Positions 20,145 to 30,191 of a stretch of 64,000 nt of DNA are shown piece by piece; within the stretch, counting starts at the first letter, position 1, and every line of letters begins with the position of its first letter. The stretch is from NCBI GenBank assembly GCA_943789455.1, contig CALSUE010000001.1, forward strand, positions 760,001-824,000, in the 5' to 3' direction. Origin of the DNA: an uncultured Flavobacteriaceae bacterium (GTDB lineage Bacteria > Bacteroidota > Bacteroidia > Flavobacteriales > Flavobacteriaceae). A model generated the notes under the pieces. The model ran no database searches and was not told the DNA's origin. It worked only from the letters and a program-made list of their open reading frames with translations. Made by a program: the position numbers and the translations under genes.

Positions 20145-22667
20145 TTATTTTTCTAATTGATTTTGTTGCTGAATATTGGTTTGCCCAATAGATAAAATAT
20201 TTGCAAATAATTTATAAGCTCCCGAGACTCCTGCGGGTAATTCTCTAAAAAAACTTAATCCAGTATATATGTAGTTCCCTTTTCCATATTTAGCAATCAG
20301 TAAGCTTCCTTTTTTAGGTTTTTCTCCCCAATCATTCATTGATAAAATTGGAATATATTCAGAACTCCAAGAGTTTGGAAAATACAAACCTCTTTCTTGA
20401 ACCCAACCCTTAAAGTCTTGTTCAGATATCTTATTTGGAAAATTCATAACAGCATGATTTTTTTCTAGAATCTCTACTTTAGCATTTTCATCTGTAACTC
20501 TGTCTCTAGAAAGGTTTAATTTAAAAGGTGCAGCTACATCCACGCTCCTACTTGTATTGTATTGTACAACCATATTTCCACCATTTTTTACATACTCGAG
20601 TAAAAATTTTTGTTTGTATTTTAAAATAGGTATAGTATTGTATGCTCTAATTCCTAATACAATTGCATCAAATTTTCTCAAATGCTCGTTGGTAATATCT
20701 TCCGGATTAATCATAACTACACTATAACCAATCTGTTTTAAACTTTCAGGAACTAAATCTCCAGCACCTTTAATATAACCAATAAAATTTCCTGCTTTTT
20801 TAATATTTAAACGAACAGCTTTTGCCTCAGATTTTTTTAATACTGTTTGTTTAGGAATATGATCATATTTAATTTCTATTAGTTCTTTATCAAACTTTTT
20901 ACCATCTACTAAAACACTTGCCTTTATAACTCCTTCAGAGTCATTAATAGTTGGAGTTATTTTAAATGGGTATGTTTGAGTGTCTCCTTTTTGTTTTATT
21001 TCTATTTCAATGAAGGTTGGGGTAACTTTCCATTCCTCAGGAACGTCTAGGAATAACTTCCCTTTGATGTTATTAGCTCCTGAACGCACACCTACATTGA
21101 CTATCTGTTCATTAGCGTCTGAAAAAAGTAATACCTTATCATTCAGTTTTGTAGTTACCAAGGGTACTATTTCAAACGGATCATACAATTCACCTTGATC
21201 TCTTTTAGAGTATCTATGTATAATATTTTTTTTAATAGTAAGTTGAGTGGTATCTATTAATAAATTAAAAAACACAACTGCTTTTCTGGGTGTTTCAGGC
21301 TTACCTATTAAAGTTCTTTTATTTACATTATACATCCCTAAAGAACCCTCTGTTTGGAGCCAATACGGATCTGAGTAACTTAATTTTTCTAAATTTATGG
21401 TTTTTTTAAATTGTTGTTTAATATTATTTTCTAGCAATATATCATAGCTAATATTTTCAGTTTTTTCAGTTTTATAACCAATTGATTCTAAAAAAATTGG
21501 TATTTCTGCATTTCTGTTTAAAACTTCAATAGCTACCTCTACCATGTCATTGGGAACTGCACTTGAACTTTCTGACGAAGCTTCTAAATACAATCCTGCA
21601 CATGCTTCAATAATCTGAATGATTTGTTTTTCTTTGATATCTCTCCAATGTTTATCCTCCAAAGATTGAATTTTTTTGTAAGCAAGTATTAGGTCTTTTA
21701 GATGTTTTGCAGGATTCTCAAAGTCAAAATTCTTTTCAATATCATATAAAATTGAACCAATATCTCCTCCATTTTTTACTCTATTCCAAGTGGTATTTAT
21801 GCCTGAAAAAATATCATTAGTATCTTTTGGTTTATCCCCTCTTAAAAATTCTATGTATTCATTTTGGCTACCTCTAGTTGTTAATCTTCCAAATCCTTGA
21901 CATAAATGTTGACTACTAGCCAAAGAAGCTACTTCATTATTAGATAAACCTTTTAAAGGATAGAAAACTCCTACATCAACAGAGGTTAACTTTCCCTCTG
22001 TAGCTTTTTTAAATTCATCTTCAGACTTATAGAACCAAGACGATGTATTAAAAAACAACCGCTTAGGCTGCCATGTTTCGGTATATTTTAGTTGATTTGA
22101 AAACTTTGATGGATCATTTACTAAATCAAAAGCTTCTACACTTAACATTGCAGATGAAGTGTGATGTCCATGAGTTGTCCCCGGAGTTCTGTGATCAAAT
22201 CTATTAATGATAACATCGGGCTTAAAGGTTCTAATGGCCCAAACTACGTCACTTAAAACCTTTTCTTCATCCCATATCTTTAACGTTTCGTCAGGATGTT
22301 TAGAATAGCCAAAATCATTAGCTCTTGAAAATAATTGTTCACCACCGTCTACGCTTCGAGCAGCCAAAAGTTCTTGGGTTCTAATTACCCCTAATAATTC
22401 TCTAATTTCTGACCCTATTAAGTTTTGCCCACCGTCACCTCGAGTTAATGACAAATAACCTGTTCTTGCTTTAACGTGATTAGACAAATAGGAAATTAAG
22501 CGTGTATTTTCATCATCGGGATGAGCTGCTACATACAAAGCTGTTCCTAAAAAATTTAATTTTTGAATTTTTTCGAAAATTTGATTTGACGATAATTTTT
22601 CAGGTTTTTGAGAAAAAACAGAAATAGTGACTAGTAAAAATGAAAGAATTGTTACTATTTTTTTCAT
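20145..22667 (-). CDS. secreted PIG-L family deacetylase with C-terminal GATase-like domain
   Basis: AHPDDENTRLISYL and TPGTTHGHHTSSA zinc motifs; C-terminal GIRAYNTIPILKYKQKFLLEYVKNGGNMVVQYNT. Start MKKIVTILSFLLV at 22667 fits a signal peptide and a TACATTTG -7 element at 22692-22699. Confidence 0.88.
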   Translation of the reverse strand: MKKIVTILSFLLVTISVFSQKPEKLSSNQIFEKIQKLNFLGTALYVAAHPDDENTRLISYLSNHVKARTGYLSLTRGDGGQNLIGSEIRELLGVIRTQELLAARSVDGGEQLFSRANDFGYSKHPDETLKIWDEEKVLSDVVWAIRTFKPDVIINRFDHRTPGTTHGHHTSSAMLSVEAFDLVNDPSKFSNQLKYTETWQPKRLFFNTSSWFYKSEDEFKKATEGKLTSVDVGVFYPLKGLSNNEVASLASSQHLCQGFGRLTTRGSQNEYIEFLRGDKPKDTNDIFSGINTTWNRVKNGGDIGSILYDIEKNFDFENPAKHLKDLILAYKKIQSLEDKHWRDIKEKQIIQIIEACAGLYLEASSESSSAVPNDMVEVAIEVLNRNAEIPIFLESIGYKTEKTENISYDILLENNIKQQFKKTINLEKLSYSDPYWLQTEGSLGMYNVNKRTLIGKPETPRKAVVFFNLLIDTTQLTIKKNIIHRYSKRDQGELYDPFEIVPLVTTKLNDKVLLFSDANEQIVNVGVRSGANNIKGKLFLDVPEEWKVTPTFIEIEIKQKGDTQTYPFKITPTINDSEGVIKASVLVDGKKFDKELIEIKYDHIPKQTVLKKSEAKAVRLNIKKAGNFIGYIKGAGDLVPESLKQIGYSVVMINPEDITNEHLRKFDAIVLGIRAYNTIPILKYKQKFLLEYVKNGGNMVVQYNTSRSVDVAAPFKLNLSRDRVTDENAKVEILEKNHAVMNFPNKISEQDFKGWVQERGLYFPNSWSSEYIPILSMNDWGEKPKKGSLLIAKYGKGNYIYTGLSFFRELPAGVSGAYKLFANILSIGQTNIQQQNQLEK

Positions 22668-22846
22668 TACATAAGGTGGTTTGGATAGTAACAAATGTAA
22701 TATTTTAAATTTTCTCATAAAATAACCAATCATTTTTTTAATCGGTTTAAAAATGTAGTGATTTGGTCTATATTTTTAAGTAAAAAAACTATCAACAATA
22801 CAGCTAAAATGTTGATAACAAAATTTTCAAAATCACTAAATTCGAA

Positions 22847-22854
22847 TATCTTTG
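22847..22854 (+). promoter_or_regulatory. candidate Bacteroidota -7 element upstream of dnaN
   Basis: TATCTTTG matches TAnnTTTG, 31 nt before the ATG; no well-spaced -33 TTG seen. Confidence 0.35.
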
Positions 22855-22885
22855 TAAAAGAACCATTCTTAACAAAAAACCTTAA

Positions 22886-24001
22886 ATGAAATTCATCGTA
22901 TCAAGTTCTCAACTATTAAGACAATTACAAGTTTTGGGCGGAGTTATTAATAGTAATAACACCCTACCCATATTAGATAATTTCTTATTTGAAATTTCTG
23001 AAAATCAACTAAAAGTTTCTGCATCAGATCTAGAAACAACGATGACTGCTGTTGTAGCCATAGAATCTGATTCAACAGGATCCATTGCTATATCCGCAAG
23101 ATTACTTTTAGATACTTTAAAAACATTTCCGGATCAACCCTTAACATTCAAAACTGAAGGCGATAGTATTATTGAGATTAGTTCTGATCAAGGAAAATAT
23201 GATATGGCTTATTTTGGAGGAGATGAATTCCCAAAATCAGTAAGTTTAGAATCTCCAAGCAAAACTATTGTTCCTTCAAATGTATTAGCAACTGCAATAT
23301 CTAAGACTATTTTTGCTGCTGGAAATGATGATTTACGTCCCGTAATGAGTGGAGTCTTTTTTCAATTTAGTACTGATAATCTAACGTTTGTTGCTACAGA
23401 TGCACATAAATTGGTTAAATATACAAGAACAGACGTAACAGCTGATAAAACAGCTGAATTTATTATGCCTAAAAAACCTCTAAACTTATTGAAGGGTGTT
23501 TTAGGTGGTCAAGAAGATGTGGTAATTGAATACAACGATGCTAATGCAAAATTTACATTTGAGAATTTTGTGTTGATTTGCCGTTTAATTGATGGTAAAT
23601 ACCCAAATTATGAGGCTGTTATTCCAAAAGAAAACCCTAATAAATTAACTGTAGATAGAGCATCTTTTCAAAACTCTGTTCGTCGTGTTTCTATTTTTTC
23701 CAGCAAAACAACCCATCAAATTCGTTTAAAAATGGCAGGTACGGAATTAAATATTTCTGCCGAAGATTTAGATTTTTCAAACAAAGCTGATGAACGACTT
23801 AGTTGTGACTATCAAGGAGATGATATGCAAATTGGATTTAATTCTCGTTTTTTAAGTGAAATGTTAAGTAATTTGACGTCTAGCGAAGTTTTAATTGAAA
23901 TGTCTTTGCCTAACAGAGCAGGAATTCTTACTCCTATTGATGGAACTGATGAAGGTGAAAAAATCACCATGTTGGTAATGCCTGTGATGCTAAATAACTA
24001 A
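22886..24001 (+). CDS. dnaN: DNA polymerase III subunit beta (sliding clamp)
   Basis: MKFIVSSSQLLRQLQVLGGVINSNNTLPILDNFLFEI; C-terminal MPVMLNN. Confidence 0.97.
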   Translation: MKFIVSSSQLLRQLQVLGGVINSNNTLPILDNFLFEISENQLKVSASDLETTMTAVVAIESDSTGSIAISARLLLDTLKTFPDQPLTFKTEGDSIIEISSDQGKYDMAYFGGDEFPKSVSLESPSKTIVPSNVLATAISKTIFAAGNDDLRPVMSGVFFQFSTDNLTFVATDAHKLVKYTRTDVTADKTAEFIMPKKPLNLLKGVLGGQEDVVIEYNDANAKFTFENFVLICRLIDGKYPNYEAVIPKENPNKLTVDRASFQNSVRRVSIFSSKTTHQIRLKMAGTELNISAEDLDFSNKADERLSCDYQGDDMQIGFNSRFLSEMLSNLTSSEVLIEMSLPNRAGILTPIDGTDEGEKITMLVMPVMLNN

Positions 24002-24062
24002 TAGAATATTTTATTAAATAGGTTTACTATATCATAAAATACATCTTTAAAATTCACATATA

Positions 24063-24112
24063 AAATCACAACAAAACACTGAAAATAGCAGTTTAATGTT
24101 GTGATTTTTTTA
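24063..24112 (+). terminator. rho-independent terminator after dnaN
   Basis: AAATCACAACA...TGTTGTGATTT stem followed by a T run. Confidence 0.7.
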
Positions 24113-24135
24113 TATTTAAATCAAAAAATAATAAT

Positions 24136-24741
24136 TTGAATTTCCTTGCGCATTTATACCTGTCAGAAAGCTGCCCTAAGATTATGATTGGTAATTTTAT
24201 AGCTGACCACATTAAAGGAAATCAATTTACCCATTTAGATCCAAAAATTCAACAAGGGATCATATTACATCGACAAATTGACACATATACAGACGCTCAT
24301 GAAATTACAAGAATAAGTAAAAGAAGGCTTCACAAACGTTATGGTTTATTTGCTGGAATTGTAATTGATATTTTTTACGATCATTATTTAGCAAAAAATT
24401 GGAATGATTACTCCGCCATTCCTCTTAAAATTTACGTAAATTCAGTCTATAATTTAGTAAATAGTTATAAAGAAATTTTACCAGAAAAAACAATTCAAAT
24501 GATTCCTTACATGGTAAAATACAATTGGCTGTACAACTATAAATATAAAGAAGGAATTAAAAGTGTTCTTGAGGGAATGAATAAAAGAACTAATAATAAG
24601 GGACAAATAGATTTGGCTATTAACGATCTTAGAATACTAGATCAAGATATTGAAAAAGATTTTAAATTATTTTTTGATGATTTACAAATTTTTTCACATC
24701 AAAAAATTAAAGAATTACAACTACAAAATACACATTCATGA
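24136..24741 (+). CDS. acyl carrier protein phosphodiesterase family (AcpH/DUF479)
   Basis: MNFLAHLYLSESCPKIMIGNFIADHIKG...GIILHRQIDTYTDAH; TTG start. Confidence 0.88.
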   Translation: MNFLAHLYLSESCPKIMIGNFIADHIKGNQFTHLDPKIQQGIILHRQIDTYTDAHEITRISKRRLHKRYGLFAGIVIDIFYDHYLAKNWNDYSAIPLKIYVNSVYNLVNSYKEILPEKTIQMIPYMVKYNWLYNYKYKEGIKSVLEGMNKRTNNKGQIDLAINDLRILDQDIEKDFKLFFDDLQIFSHQKIKELQLQNTHS

Positions 24742-26432
24742 AAAAAATAACACTCATATTTATTATTAGTATGTTAATAACATCCTGTAATCAGGAGTTG
24801 AAAAATGTTAGTGAAGTAACAGGTTTAGTTACAGAAAAAGCAATGGTGGTTTCTGCACGTGTTGAAGCTTCTAAAATTGGAACAGAAATTTTAAAAAAAG
24901 GGGGAAATGCCTTTGATGCCATGATGGCTACAGAATTGGCATTAGCTGTGAGTTATCCAGTTGCTGGAAATATTGGTGGTGGAGGTTTTATGGTCTACAG
25001 AAAAAATGATGGTGAAATTGGTGCTCTAGACTACAGAGAAAAAGCTCCTTTAGCTGCCTCTAAAGATATGTATCTAGATACAGAAGGGAATATCATCAAA
25101 GGTAAGAGCACCTCTGGCGCAACTGCTGTTGGAGTTCCTGGGACTATCGCTGGTGTATTCAAAGCTCAAAAAAAGTTTGGTGTACTCTCTGTTCAAGAAA
25201 TTTTGGCACCCATAATTGCATTGGCAAGAAAAGGAGTTGTAGTTACTAAAAAACAAGAAAAAAGAATTCTTAGACATAAAAAAGCTTTTAAAAAAGTAAA
25301 TAAAGATTCAATTATTTTTCTAAAGCATTGGAAAGAGGGTGATACCATAAAATATATTGCCTTAGCCAATACTTTAGAACGTATTTTAAAAAATGGAAGA
25401 GATGAATTTTACAAAGGGGAAACCTCAAAAAAATTAGCAAAATTTATTCAAAATAATGGAGGAATCATAACAGAAGAAGACTTAGGTAAATATGAAGCAA
25501 AATGGAGAACTCCTATTACATTCACATATGATAATTTAAAAATAACATCTATGTCTCCACCATCTAGTGGAGGAGTTTGTTTGGCACAAATCATGAACGG
25601 AATTGAACCTTATGATCTTCAAGCATACGGCCATAACTCTGTAAAAGCAATGCAGGTAATAACAGAAGCCGAGAGAAGAGCTTACGCAGATCGAAGTTAT
25701 TTTTTGGGTGATCCTGATTTTGTAAGTATTCCAAAAGATACATTAATTAGCAAATCCTATTCGAAGAATAGGATGCAATCTTTTTCTTTTGATAAACCAA
25801 CAGCTTCAAAAGATGTTTCTCATGGCTCTGTTGAAATTGTAGAAAGTATGGAAACCACCCACTATTCTATTGTAGATCAATACGGCAATGCGGTGTCAGT
25901 TACCACAACTTTGAATGGTGGTTATGGATCTAAACTTTATTCCTCAGAACTCGGTTTTTTTCTCAATAATGAAATGGATGATTTTAGCAGTAAACCAGGA
26001 GAACCAAACATGTTTGGTTTAATAGGGGCTAAAGCAAATGAAATTGCTCCTGAAAAAAGGATGTTAAGCTCAATGACACCTACGATTGTAGAAAAAAATG
26101 GTAAACTTTGGATGGTTGTTGGAACTCCTGGAGGGTCTACGATTATCACCTCTGTTCTACAAACTATTTTAAATGTTCATGAATTTAAAATGGGAATGCA
26201 AGAAAGTGTAAATCAACCTAGATTTCACCACCAATGGTTACCCGATATGATTATGATAGAACCCAATCAATTTAACAAAAACGTTATTAATGAACTTCGA
26301 AGTATTGGCTATACTATAGATGAGCGAAACTCAAGAATCATAGGGAAAGTTGATGCAATTTTAGTTTTAAAGAATGGAAAATTAGAGGCTGGAGCAGATC
26401 CAAGAGGAGACGATACAGCAATAGGGTTTTAA
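24738..26432 (+). CDS. ggt: gamma-glutamyltransferase (lipoprotein)
   Basis: SPII signal; GNIGGGGFMVYR, catalytic region ETTHYSIVDQYGNAVSVTTTLNGGYGS, GTPGGSTIITSV. Confidence 0.95.
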   Translation: MKKITLIFIISMLITSCNQELKNVSEVTGLVTEKAMVVSARVEASKIGTEILKKGGNAFDAMMATELALAVSYPVAGNIGGGGFMVYRKNDGEIGALDYREKAPLAASKDMYLDTEGNIIKGKSTSGATAVGVPGTIAGVFKAQKKFGVLSVQEILAPIIALARKGVVVTKKQEKRILRHKKAFKKVNKDSIIFLKHWKEGDTIKYIALANTLERILKNGRDEFYKGETSKKLAKFIQNNGGIITEEDLGKYEAKWRTPITFTYDNLKITSMSPPSSGGVCLAQIMNGIEPYDLQAYGHNSVKAMQVITEAERRAYADRSYFLGDPDFVSIPKDTLISKSYSKNRMQSFSFDKPTASKDVSHGSVEIVESMETTHYSIVDQYGNAVSVTTTLNGGYGSKLYSSELGFFLNNEMDDFSSKPGEPNMFGLIGAKANEIAPEKRMLSSMTPTIVEKNGKLWMVVGTPGGSTIITSVLQTILNVHEFKMGMQESVNQPRFHHQWLPDMIMIEPNQFNKNVINELRSIGYTIDERNSRIIGKVDAILVLKNGKLEAGADPRGDDTAIGF

Positions 26433-26471
26433 AATATCCATAAAAAAATAAAAACATATAATACTACAAAA

Positions 26472-26888
26472 ATGATTCAACCCTTTCACTTAGCTATTCC
26501 TGTCAAAAATTTAGAACTATGCAGAACCTTTTACAGAGATATTATTCAATGTATTGAAGGAAGAAGTGATACGCATTGGGTAGATTTCAATTTTTTTGGT
26601 CACCAATTGGTAATTCATCAAAAAGATGGTTTCACACCCCAACAAATTTCAAACCCTGTAGATGGTCATGACGTTCCTGTTCCTCATTTTGGTGTAGTTC
26701 TTAGCATGGATGATTGGGAAAAATTAAGTGAGCGGTTAAAAAAAAATGGAACGAAATTTATTATAGAACCCACCATTAGATTCAAAGGTAAACCAGGTGA
26801 ACAAGCTACATTATTTTTCAAAGATCCTGAGGGCAATGCTCTAGAATTTAAAGCTTTTAAAGATCTTAGTCAATTGTTTGCGACCTAA
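26472..26888 (+). CDS. VOC family protein
   Basis: FHLAIPVKNLELCRTFYRDIIQC...FKDPEGNALEFKAF glyoxalase fold. Confidence 0.9.
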   Translation: MIQPFHLAIPVKNLELCRTFYRDIIQCIEGRSDTHWVDFNFFGHQLVIHQKDGFTPQQISNPVDGHDVPVPHFGVVLSMDDWEKLSERLKKNGTKFIIEPTIRFKGKPGEQATLFFKDPEGNALEFKAFKDLSQLFAT

Positions 26889-26910
26889 ATGCGTCTTTTA
26901 GAAACCCATA

Positions 26911-27771
26911 TTGCCAAAGAACAAAAAGATTCCAATTCGAATACAAGAATATGCTGTTGGTATTTTTACTACTACTACAACAAGATCTGCTGTAAAAAAA
27001 GCGATCAAAAAAAAATTAATTCTTGTCGATAATATTCCCGTAACAACTGCAAGAATTATTGTTGGAGGAGAAAAAATAACATTATTTGCTCCTGAAGAAA
27101 AAACAACCACTAAACCACTAAAACTTAAACTCTCTGTTGTATTTGAAGATGACTATTTAGCAGTAATTGAAAAACCTCCTGGAATTTTAGTTAGTGGAAA
27201 TACGTTTAAAACAATTGATAATGCATTAGAGCAAAATATAAATAAAAGTAACCAACTTGACGCTGTAAAACCTAGGCCAGTCCATCGGCTAGACTATCCA
27301 ACTACCGGGCTATTACTTATAGGTAAAACCAGTTCTAGTATTCAGTTATTAAATCAATTATTTGAACATAAAAAAATAAAAAAAATTTACCATGCCATTA
27401 CCATTGGAAAAATGAACTCTGATGGGTTTATTCTTTCTAATGTAAACCGAAAAGAAGCAAAATCGAGCTACAAAACAATACATACAGTAAAATCAGATCG
27501 ATTTGAATTCTTAAATTTAGTTGAACTATCCCCAAAAACAGGAAGAAGACATCAATTAAGAGTTCATTTATTGAGTATCGGAAATCCAATTTTAGGTGAT
27601 CAAGAATATGGAATAGAACCCTTAGTTTTAAAAGGTAAAGGATTGTATTTACATGCTTCTCAATTAGATTTTACACATCCATTTACCAAGGAAAAGTTAG
27701 CTTTAACATCTGCTCTTCCCAAGAAATTCAATTTAATTACCAAACAAATTTCAAATTTAAAAAACCCTTAA
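26911..27771 (+). CDS. RluA-like pseudouridine synthase (5' end possibly frameshifted)
   Basis: RPVHRLDYPTTGLLL catalytic Asp motif, KTGRRHQLRVHL; TTG start at 26911. ATG at 26889 encodes MRLLETHI in a different frame. Confidence 0.82.
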   Translation: MPKNKKIPIRIQEYAVGIFTTTTTRSAVKKAIKKKLILVDNIPVTTARIIVGGEKITLFAPEEKTTTKPLKLKLSVVFEDDYLAVIEKPPGILVSGNTFKTIDNALEQNINKSNQLDAVKPRPVHRLDYPTTGLLLIGKTSSSIQLLNQLFEHKKIKKIYHAITIGKMNSDGFILSNVNRKEAKSSYKTIHTVKSDRFEFLNLVELSPKTGRRHQLRVHLLSIGNPILGDQEYGIEPLVLKGKGLYLHASQLDFTHPFTKEKLALTSALPKKFNLITKQISNLKNP

Positions 27772-27844
27772 AAATCTTTTTTCCATTTTGTAATGTCATT
27801 ACGTCATCTAAATTATTTATTTTTAAGAAAATTTATAAAAAAGA

Positions 27845-29098
27845 ATGAAAAAATTTCTTAAAATAATTGGCCTATTAATAACTGTTATAATTTTAGCAAC
27901 AGTTCTTTATTGCTTTGCTAAAAATGAGTCATTACCTTCAGGCACCCCAGGAAAAGAAGCTGATGAGTTAGCTAAAAAAATGATGTCAGCCATCAATAAA
28001 AGTGCTTTTGATAGTACAGAAATATTAAAATGGAGTTTCAGAGATAAACATCATTATGTATGGAGAAAACAAGAGGGATTGGTAGATGTCTCTTGGGATA
28101 GTATCTTAGTTACTGTAAATCTCAATGACTACTCAAAAAGTATTGGTGAAAGTCCTAAACTTATTGAAAATGCCATCAACTTTTTTAATAATGATAGTTT
28201 CTGGTTGGTAGCTCCTTATAAAGTATTTGATGACGGTGTGGAAAGAAGTATTGTTAAAGTTGATAATAAAGATGCACTACTTATAAAGTACACTTCTGGT
28301 GGAACAACACCAGGAGATTCTTATTTATGGATTTTAGACGAGAATTATGTACCTGTTTCATTTAAAATGTGGACACAGATTATTCCAATTGGTGGAGTAT
28401 CTGCAACTTGGAATGATTGTATAACTTCAGGTTCTGGAATTAAATTACCTACATCGCACACACTCTCACTTTTTGGAATAAAAATAGACATGGGCGAAGT
28501 AAAAGCTTACAACCCAAATGCAGATAAATTAGCTCATAATATGTTGAAAGCCATTAAACATGAAGCTTATAAAAACACCCGTTATATAGACTGGAGTTTC
28601 AAAGGAAAGCGTTTTTATAAATGGGACAAAACACAACATATCGTAGAAGTTAAATGGAACGATGCTAAAGTACTATTACATCCAAATGATTTAACTAAAA
28701 GTACTGTTTATCTTAATGACAAAGAAGTTTCCTACAATGATAATCTTGTAAAAAGAGCTCTCAGATTTTTCAATAATGATAGCTTTTGGCTGGTAGCTCC
28801 TCACAAATTATTTGAACATGGAATTTATCGCAGTATTAGAATTATTGATGGCAAAGAGGCGTTGCATGTAAAATATTCTAGAGGAGGAACAACACCAGGA
28901 GATTCTTATGTATGGATATTGGATGAAAATTACCTGCCAACTCACTATCAAATGTATCTTAAAAAAATGAAAAAATTAGGGACTACGGTAACTTGGGAAG
29001 ATTGGACCCTAACTGAATCAGGTACTTTATTACCTAAAAATCATATATATTTGAGTGGTAAAATAATAAATATGGGAGATGTAAAAGGATATAATTAA
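27845..29098 (+). CDS. secreted/membrane-anchored protein with two tandem ~190-aa domains, unknown function
   Basis: N-terminal TM/signal, then two copies sharing ...WSF..., FFNNDSFWLVAP.K.F..G..RSI, Y..GGTTPGDSY.WILDENY, MG.VK.YN. Confidence 0.8.
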   Translation: MKKFLKIIGLLITVIILATVLYCFAKNESLPSGTPGKEADELAKKMMSAINKSAFDSTEILKWSFRDKHHYVWRKQEGLVDVSWDSILVTVNLNDYSKSIGESPKLIENAINFFNNDSFWLVAPYKVFDDGVERSIVKVDNKDALLIKYTSGGTTPGDSYLWILDENYVPVSFKMWTQIIPIGGVSATWNDCITSGSGIKLPTSHTLSLFGIKIDMGEVKAYNPNADKLAHNMLKAIKHEAYKNTRYIDWSFKGKRFYKWDKTQHIVEVKWNDAKVLLHPNDLTKSTVYLNDKEVSYNDNLVKRALRFFNNDSFWLVAPHKLFEHGIYRSIRIIDGKEALHVKYSRGGTTPGDSYVWILDENYLPTHYQMYLKKMKKLGTTVTWEDWTLTESGTLLPKNHIYLSGKIINMGDVKGYN

Positions 29099-30187
29099 AT
29101 GAATTCAAAAATAATTTCACACGGAATTTTAAGGGCATTAGCGATCATACTAGGCGTTGTTGGGCTTGGGTATTTTTTACTGACCATTCAATCTGTTTTG
29201 GTGTATATACTTATCGCCGCCATCATTGCATTGATTGCAAAACCCATCATTTTATTTTTAAGAAAAAAACTCAAATTTCCTAATACTGTTGCCGTTATTA
29301 GTACAATGATTCTTTTTGTGACTCTAATTCTCGGAATTACGGGAATGTTCATCCCTTTGGTTATAGAACAAGGAGAAAGTCTTTCTTTACTAAAAACAAC
29401 AGCATTAGAAGAAAATATAGGAAACCTAATTACACAAGCGAATGATTACTTCTCCTCTAAGAATATTAATATTTTAAGTGAATTACAAAGTGCCGATGTT
29501 TTTACCAGTTTAAAAACTATTCCAAATGTACTCAATTCAATAGTAGGAGCTCTCGGGTCCTTCAGTATTGGACTTTTCTCTGTGTTATTTATCACTTTCT
29601 TTTTTATGAAAGATAGTAGACTATTTAAAAATGCTTTATTAGCGTTGATCCCTCAAGGTACTGAAAAAAAATTCTCTCACTCCTTGGAAAAAATAAACGA
29701 TTTATTATCACGATATTTTATTGGCTTGGTCATTCAAATTTCTATTTTGTTTATTGTTTACACCCTAATACTATTAATCTTTGGAGTATCTAATGCCGTT
29801 GTAATCGCTTTCTTGTGTGCTCTACTTAACATCATACCCTACATTGGACCTTTAATAAGTGCATTTCTAATGATTGTTTTAACAATGACAAGTGGCTTAG
29901 GTCAAAACCTTGACTTTCAATCAGAGATTCTTCCAAAAACAATTTATGTTATGATTGGTTTTATCATGGCTCAGGTTGGAGATAATTTTGCGAGTCAGCC
30001 CATCATATTCTCAAAGACTACGAAGTCTCATCCGTTGGAAATTTTCTTAATAATTATTATTGGCGGTTTATTAGCTGGCCCTTTAGGAATGATAATAGCC
30101 GTTCCTTCCTACACTGTTTTAAAGGTTATCTTAAAGGAATTTATGTCTGATAATAAAATTGTTTCATCACTTACTAAGGAAATTTAA
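29099..30187 (+). CDS. AI-2E family transporter
   Basis: Multi-TM with NIIPYIGPLISAF motif and C-terminal GGLLAGPLGMIIAVPSYTVLKVIL. Confidence 0.9.
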   Translation: MNSKIISHGILRALAIILGVVGLGYFLLTIQSVLVYILIAAIIALIAKPIILFLRKKLKFPNTVAVISTMILFVTLILGITGMFIPLVIEQGESLSLLKTTALEENIGNLITQANDYFSSKNINILSELQSADVFTSLKTIPNVLNSIVGALGSFSIGLFSVLFITFFFMKDSRLFKNALLALIPQGTEKKFSHSLEKINDLLSRYFIGLVIQISILFIVYTLILLIFGVSNAVVIAFLCALLNIIPYIGPLISAFLMIVLTMTSGLGQNLDFQSEILPKTIYVMIGFIMAQVGDNFASQPIIFSKTTKSHPLEIFLIIIIGGLLAGPLGMIIAVPSYTVLKVILKEFMSDNKIVSSLTKEI

Positions 30188-30191
30188 ACTA

